DNA of 7,797 bases from Pelotomaculum sp. UBA3103 (GTDB lineage Bacteria; Bacillota; Desulfotomaculia; Desulfotomaculales; Pelotomaculaceae). A model generated the notes under the pieces. That model searched no databases, had not been told where the DNA came from, and saw only the letters and a program-made list of their open reading frames with translations. A program made the position numbers and the translations under genes. The stretch is from NCBI GenBank assembly GCA_002365855.1, contig DFAP01000075.1:1-7797 (forward strand), read 5' to 3'. Shown one piece after another: positions 5,093 to 7,797 of this stretch (position 1 is its first letter; every line of letters begins with the position of its first letter).

Positions 5093-5683
5093 TTGCTGGC
5101 AGCTAAACTCTAAAGCAGTTTTGTTCAGTCCTCTCACGATGACGTCAGCAAGCTTCATAACAAGGTTCAGCCTGGTGTTTTGCAGGACCATGTACTCCAT
5201 AAAGCCACCCACGTTAACAATGCCGGTGACATGGATCTGTCCTACCTCCGGCAGGCTCTTGTTGACCCCCGCTCCGGGCTGCAGGGAGCCGTCTCCCAGG
5301 TTAATGCAGCCGACATTCTCAACCCGGCCCAGGCAAGCATCCACGGCGATAATAAAAGGGTCCTTATAGGCGCTGTTGATTTCATCCACTCTTTCCTTCA
5401 GGTTGCTGGCATGGACAGGGTTGTCCAGGGTGCCGTATACGATAAAGAAGTCCTGATGAGTGCCGTCTATTTTAGAACCTACCAGCGGGCCCAGACAGTC
5501 TCCCGTCGAGCGGTCGGTACCTATACAAAGAAGAACCTTGGGACGTTCCTTTGAAACGCCGAATCTTTTCAGACGGGAAATCAGGTCCCGGGCAAACTTG
5601 CCGGGAGCCAGAGTATCTTCAATATGAATCCTGGTCTTTTCATAACCTATTAACTCTTCCTGTTTCTCACGCAAAGCTGGCAT
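5075..5683 (-). CDS. yyaC: Sporulation protein YyaC (DUF1256, GPR-like fold)
   Basis: This is a 202-residue protein of the YyaC/DUF1256 family, a group limited to spore formers and annotated as spore-protease-like because of similarity to the germination protease GPR and hydrogenase maturation peptidase folds; its substrate is not established. The sequence shows CIGTDRSTGDCLGPLVG at 53-69, YGTLDNPVHASNL at 83-95, and IIAVDACLG at 111-119, with the Asp residues that correspond to the acidic active-site positions of the fold. GQIHVTGIVNVGGFMEYMVLQNTRL (148-172) is the other conserved block. The ATG start at 5683 has a GGGGGG Shine-Dalgarno 6 nt upstream. yyaC is a neighbour of soj-spo0J in Bacillus too, so its presence here supports conserved order near the origin. 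Expression in sporulation is likely, but I could not identify a convincing sigma-F, -E or -G promoter. The gene is intact. Confidence 0.95.
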   Translation of the reverse strand: MPALREKQEELIGYEKTRIHIEDTLAPGKFARDLISRLKRFGVSKERPKVLLCIGTDRSTGDCLGPLVGSKIDGTHQDFFIVYGTLDNPVHASNLKERVDEINSAYKDPFIIAVDACLGRVENVGCINLGDGSLQPGAGVNKSLPEVGQIHVTGIVNVGGFMEYMVLQNTRLNLVMKLADVIVRGLNKTALEFSCQQSARGF

Positions 5684-5781
5684 TAATAACCCCCCGAAAT
5701 TTACACAACTACTATATTTATTGCCATATAGGGGGCAGGTTATTCCTGGTTCAGGATATTTTTGTTCAGAGCAAGTTCAAC

Positions 5782-5810
5782 CTGGCATAGAATTGCACAA
5801 GAGCCATAAT
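5782..5810 (+). promoter_or_regulatory. Candidate sigma-A promoter for ykvI
   Basis: CTGGCA (5782-5787, 4 of 6 to TTGACA) and CATAAT (5805-5810, 5 of 6 to TATAAT) are separated by 17 nt. Transcription would begin near 5817, about 36 nt ahead of the proposed ATA start at 5853 and its Shine-Dalgarno. Confidence 0.3.
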
Positions 5811-5837
5811 ATGAGTAACGGTAGATTTTCTTTTGCA

Positions 5838-5855
5838 GGGCGGTGAATCACTATA
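5838..5855 (+). promoter_or_regulatory. Shine-Dalgarno GGGCGGTGA followed by an ATA codon, probable ykvI start
   Basis: GGGCGGTGA at 5838-5846 contains GGTGA, which matches the anti-Shine-Dalgarno, and ends exactly 6 nt before ATA at 5853-5855. The TGA of the motif is itself an in-frame stop (5844-5846), so the ykvI frame must start after it. The in-frame codons up to 5949 contain no ATG, GTG or TTG; ATC, ATA and CTG are the only near-cognate choices. Confidence 0.5.
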
Positions 5856-6920
5856 AAAAGAAGAGACGAGCTGTGGCTCCTGGCCAAGGTCGTCAGCGCC
5901 TATGTCGGTGCTGTTATTGGAGCTGGATTCGCTTCGGGCCAGGAAGTAATGCAGTTTTTTATCCTGCACGGCAAGGGCGGTCTCCTGGGAGTGGCGCTTG
6001 CGACAGCGCTGTTTTCCTACCTCGGTGGATTGGTAATGTTCATATCCATCAAAATGAGAACAGGCAGCTATAGGAGGCTGTTCACCTACCTGCTGGGAAC
6101 TAAATTCGGCATGCTGATGGATGGGCTAAGCCTGTTCATACTGCTGGGAGGTCTTGGCGTGATGATGGCCGGCAGTGCTGCTGTATTTAGCGAGCAGTTT
6201 GCATTTCCGTCCGGGTCCGGGGTATTTATCATTGCAGCGTTGACCTCCCTGGTTATCCTCGGAGGACTGAAAAGGGTTCTCGCCGCCTATGTATTTCTGG
6301 TTCCCCTCAAATTAGCGGCGGTGGCGTTCATTTCCCTTGCAGCCCTTTGGGCTTCTGGAGGCATGGCAGGTCCGTTTTTACCGGCGCAGTCCGGCGGGGG
6401 CGTGGCAGGAAACTGGGCTCTGGCCGGCTTACTCTATGTTTCTTATAATATGGTTGTCCCTGTAGCTGTCCTTTCCTCCATGGGCAGGAGTGTACCGTTA
6501 AAACTGGGAGTAGCGGGTGGAGTGCTGGGGGGCCTGCTGCTTGGCCTGGCTGTTTTGCTTGTGACCCTGGCAGGAATGGCTTATCTCCCGGAGGCGGCCA
6601 CCTACCAGATACCCCTTATGTACCTGGCGGGCAGCCTGGGCGAAGTGTTTCGCTGGGGGCTGGGTTTGCTGATCTGGCTGGCTATACTTACAACAGCTAT
6701 AGCCAACGCCCACGGATTTGCCAGCAGGCTGGCTCCAGAAGGGGGAAAAAGCTACCGGATTTTTGGTGTTGGCGCATGCCTTCTGGCCCTGCCGCTATCC
6801 TGCTGCAGTTTCACTGTTCTGGTCCGCTTTTTATATCCTTTGTTTGGCTATGCAGGCATGCTGCTTCTTATCACTCTTTTGTTGAAACCGCTGAAAATAT
6901 TTTCCATCAGAATTAAATAA
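5853..6920 (+). CDS. ykvI: YkvI family membrane protein, putative transporter (COG3949), non-canonical start
   Basis: This is a multi-span membrane protein of the YkvI family, an uncharacterised group with a LeuT/APC-like layout and unknown substrate. From the ATA codon at 5853 it has 355 residues, the normal length for the family (Bacillus YkvI is about 350). Residues 13-31 carry the first membrane helix with the broken-helix motif GAGFASGQE (23-31), which resembles the ion- and substrate-binding TM1 of the superfamily. About ten hydrophobic segments follow, including LGGLGVMMAGSAAVFSEQF, VAFISLAALWASGG, LLYVSYNMVVPVAVLSSMG and the final LLLITLLL. The first in-frame ATG is at 5949, after that motif, and would leave a 323-residue protein lacking the first conserved helix, so I extend the gene upstream. 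An alternative is a one-base excess in the A5 run at 5855-5859: dropping one A would join the frame of GTG 5843. It is divergent from yyaC. Confidence 0.85.
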   Translation: MKRRDELWLLAKVVSAYVGAVIGAGFASGQEVMQFFILHGKGGLLGVALATALFSYLGGLVMFISIKMRTGSYRRLFTYLLGTKFGMLMDGLSLFILLGGLGVMMAGSAAVFSEQFAFPSGSGVFIIAALTSLVILGGLKRVLAAYVFLVPLKLAAVAFISLAALWASGGMAGPFLPAQSGGGVAGNWALAGLLYVSYNMVVPVAVLSSMGRSVPLKLGVAGGVLGGLLLGLAVLLVTLAGMAYLPEAATYQIPLMYLAGSLGEVFRWGLGLLIWLAILTTAIANAHGFASRLAPEGGKSYRIFGVGACLLALPLSCCSFTVLVRFLYPLFGYAGMLLLITLLLKPLKIFSIRIK

Positions 6921-6923
6921 TAC

Positions 6924-6956
6924 TTCACATTGGACAGGGATTCCATATAATATAAT
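6924..6956 (+). promoter_or_regulatory. Sigma-A-like promoter with overlapping -10 boxes upstream of cvpA
   Basis: TTCACA (6924-6929) is followed after 16 nt by TATAAT (6946-6951), which shares its last T with a second perfect TATAAT (6951-6956). For the second box, TTGGAC at 6930-6935 is a possible -35 with a short 15-nt spacer. Transcription would start about 80 nt before the cvpA ATG, leaving an AT-rich leader in which I see no strong structure. It lies just after the ykvI stop, so cvpA can be expressed independently. Confidence 0.55.
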
Positions 6957-7040
6957 ATATCTGGGTAGAAACATGATCCTTCGTAATCTTAATAATATCC
7001 GAAAAGTATTAATAAATCGTATTTGTTGGGAGGGGCGAAA

Positions 7041-7760
7041 ATGAACTGGCTTGACTGGTTAATCATATTGATAGTCGTCCTTTCGGCCTTCCAGGGACTG
7101 CGCTATGGCCTGCTGGCCAGCATTGCCCGGCTTGCCGGGATTCTGGCCGGCCTTGGAGTGGCTTTTACTTATCACCGCACCCTTTATGAGTATGTAACCG
7201 TTCAGTGGGACCTGGAGGAAAAAATATTCCCGCTGGTCAAGGGGGTCTTAAAGGTCTGGACGCCATCAAGCAGTGACATGCCCACGGTTTTTTCGCCCGG
7301 TGAGGTGACGGCCTCAAACTTAGCAGTTAATCAGGCGACTTCCTATGTGGACTACCTTGCCGGTGTGGTTGCCGCCGGAGTACTTGACGCCTTATGCTTT
7401 TTAACGCTTCTTGCCGCAACTGTCTGGGCTGTGAGTTTGGCCGGGGGCATCCTGACAAAAGTTGCTGACATCTGCTTGATGGGTCCCCTGAACCGGTTGG
7501 GCGGCCTTGTTTTCGGCGCGGCCAAGGGCTTGGTCGTGGCAATGATCGTTCTGACAATAATGGCCCCCTTCCAGGGGTCCTTGAAACAAACGCCGGAAAG
7601 CTCTTCAGATATTCCCGGTATTACTTCCCGCCAGAAAGGCTCTTTCTATGATTCAAAACTGCTGCCTTATTTTGAGCCTTTATTTAACTCCATCAACCGG
7701 CCTCTGCCCGGTTCGCTTCCGGATAATCAAGAACGCGAAGGACCGGCGAAGATGGCTTAG
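7041..7760 (+). CDS. CvpA family membrane protein
   Basis: This is a 239-residue membrane protein of the CvpA family (colicin V production protein; in enterobacteria CvpA is linked to envelope stress and bile resistance, and in Firmicutes the function is unclear). The N-terminal MNWLDWLIILIVVLSAFQGLRYGLL (1-25) and the later MGPLNRLGGLVFGAAKGLVVAMIVL (147-171) are the characteristic blocks. Hydrophobic segments lie at about 5-20, 24-45, 105-137 and 152-176, followed by a hydrophilic tail rich in Pro and Ser. The ATG at 7041 is chosen over TTGs at 7023 and 7026 because the GGGAGGGG Shine-Dalgarno at 7028-7035 overlaps the region between them and is well spaced from ATG. The stop is TAG. The gene is complete; the 37 nt after it show only a 4-bp hairpin (7769-7781) and no start I can support. 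Confidence 0.88.
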   Translation: MNWLDWLIILIVVLSAFQGLRYGLLASIARLAGILAGLGVAFTYHRTLYEYVTVQWDLEEKIFPLVKGVLKVWTPSSSDMPTVFSPGEVTASNLAVNQATSYVDYLAGVVAAGVLDALCFLTLLAATVWAVSLAGGILTKVADICLMGPLNRLGGLVFGAAKGLVVAMIVLTIMAPFQGSLKQTPESSSDIPGITSRQKGSFYDSKLLPYFEPLFNSINRPLPGSLPDNQEREGPAKMA

Positions 7761-7797
7761 ACGGCGGGCCGTACTGAACGGTAATTGATCATATGTA

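Noticed and set aside
5180..5554. Plus-strand open frame of 124 codons opposite yyaC
   Set aside because: It is a shadow of the strongly conserved yyaC on the minus strand, with no family features or ribosome-binding site.
5843..6073. GTG 5843 open frame as a separate small gene
   Set aside because: After the first few codons it is out of frame with the clear YkvI sequence, and its composition is that of a shifted frame. The GTG matters only if the A5 run holds an indel.
1..7797. CRISPR arrays, tRNA or rRNA genes, intact insertion sequences, toxin-antitoxin or defence genes
   Set aside because: I looked for spaced direct repeats, tRNA-like folds and transposase motifs and saw none that could be supported.

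Overview
The window looks like chromosomal DNA of a Gram-positive, endospore-forming Firmicute. Clostridia of the Desulfotomaculum/Pelotomaculum type are my best guess. The evidence is a soj/spo0J-type ParA-ParB pair with an exact Bacillus-type parS site, a YyaC/DUF1256 sporulation protein, YkuS and YkvI family proteins, strong G-rich Shine-Dalgarno (SD) sequences and frequent TTG or GTG starts. In Bacillus, soj, spo0J and yyaC sit together near oriC, so an origin-proximal position is likely, although no origin or dnaA boxes are visible here.

Layout: (1) 1-362 is AT-rich and holds no complete gene. It carries a long imperfect inverted repeat (23-63) and, on the minus strand, what appears to be the broken C-terminal end of a response-regulator receiver domain related to Spo0F (83-217). 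(2) 363-2755 (+) is parA-parB followed by a DUF554 membrane protein. The parS palindrome lies between parB and the DUF554 gene and includes the parB stop codon. (3) 2765-3931 (-) is a divergent, single-ORF LarC-family (DUF111) protein, convergent with the DUF554 gene. (4) 4109-5046 (+) is a COG1926 phosphoribosyltransferase followed by a small YkuS/UPF0180 protein. (5) 5075-5683 (-) is yyaC, whose end forms part of a strong terminator hairpin. (6) 5853-6920 (+) is a YkvI-type 10- to 12-helix membrane protein. (7) 7041-7760 (+) is a CvpA-family membrane protein behind a good sigma-A-like promoter candidate.

How the genes work together: parA, parB and parS form a complete chromosome-segregation module, and in spore formers this module also links segregation to Spo0A-controlled sporulation. 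yyaC fits the same life style. The others (DUF554, LarC-like, phosphoribosyltransferase, YkuS, YkvI, CvpA) have no evident shared pathway and look like ordinary chromosomal neighbours.

The most unusual signal concerns translation starts. In two genes, parA and ykvI, the codon at the position expected for the family N-terminus is ATA, preceded at about 6 nt by a good SD. For ykvI there is no ATG, GTG or TTG in frame between the upstream stop and a point after the first conserved membrane motif. I see no convincing new multi-gene system; the other findings are local oddities.
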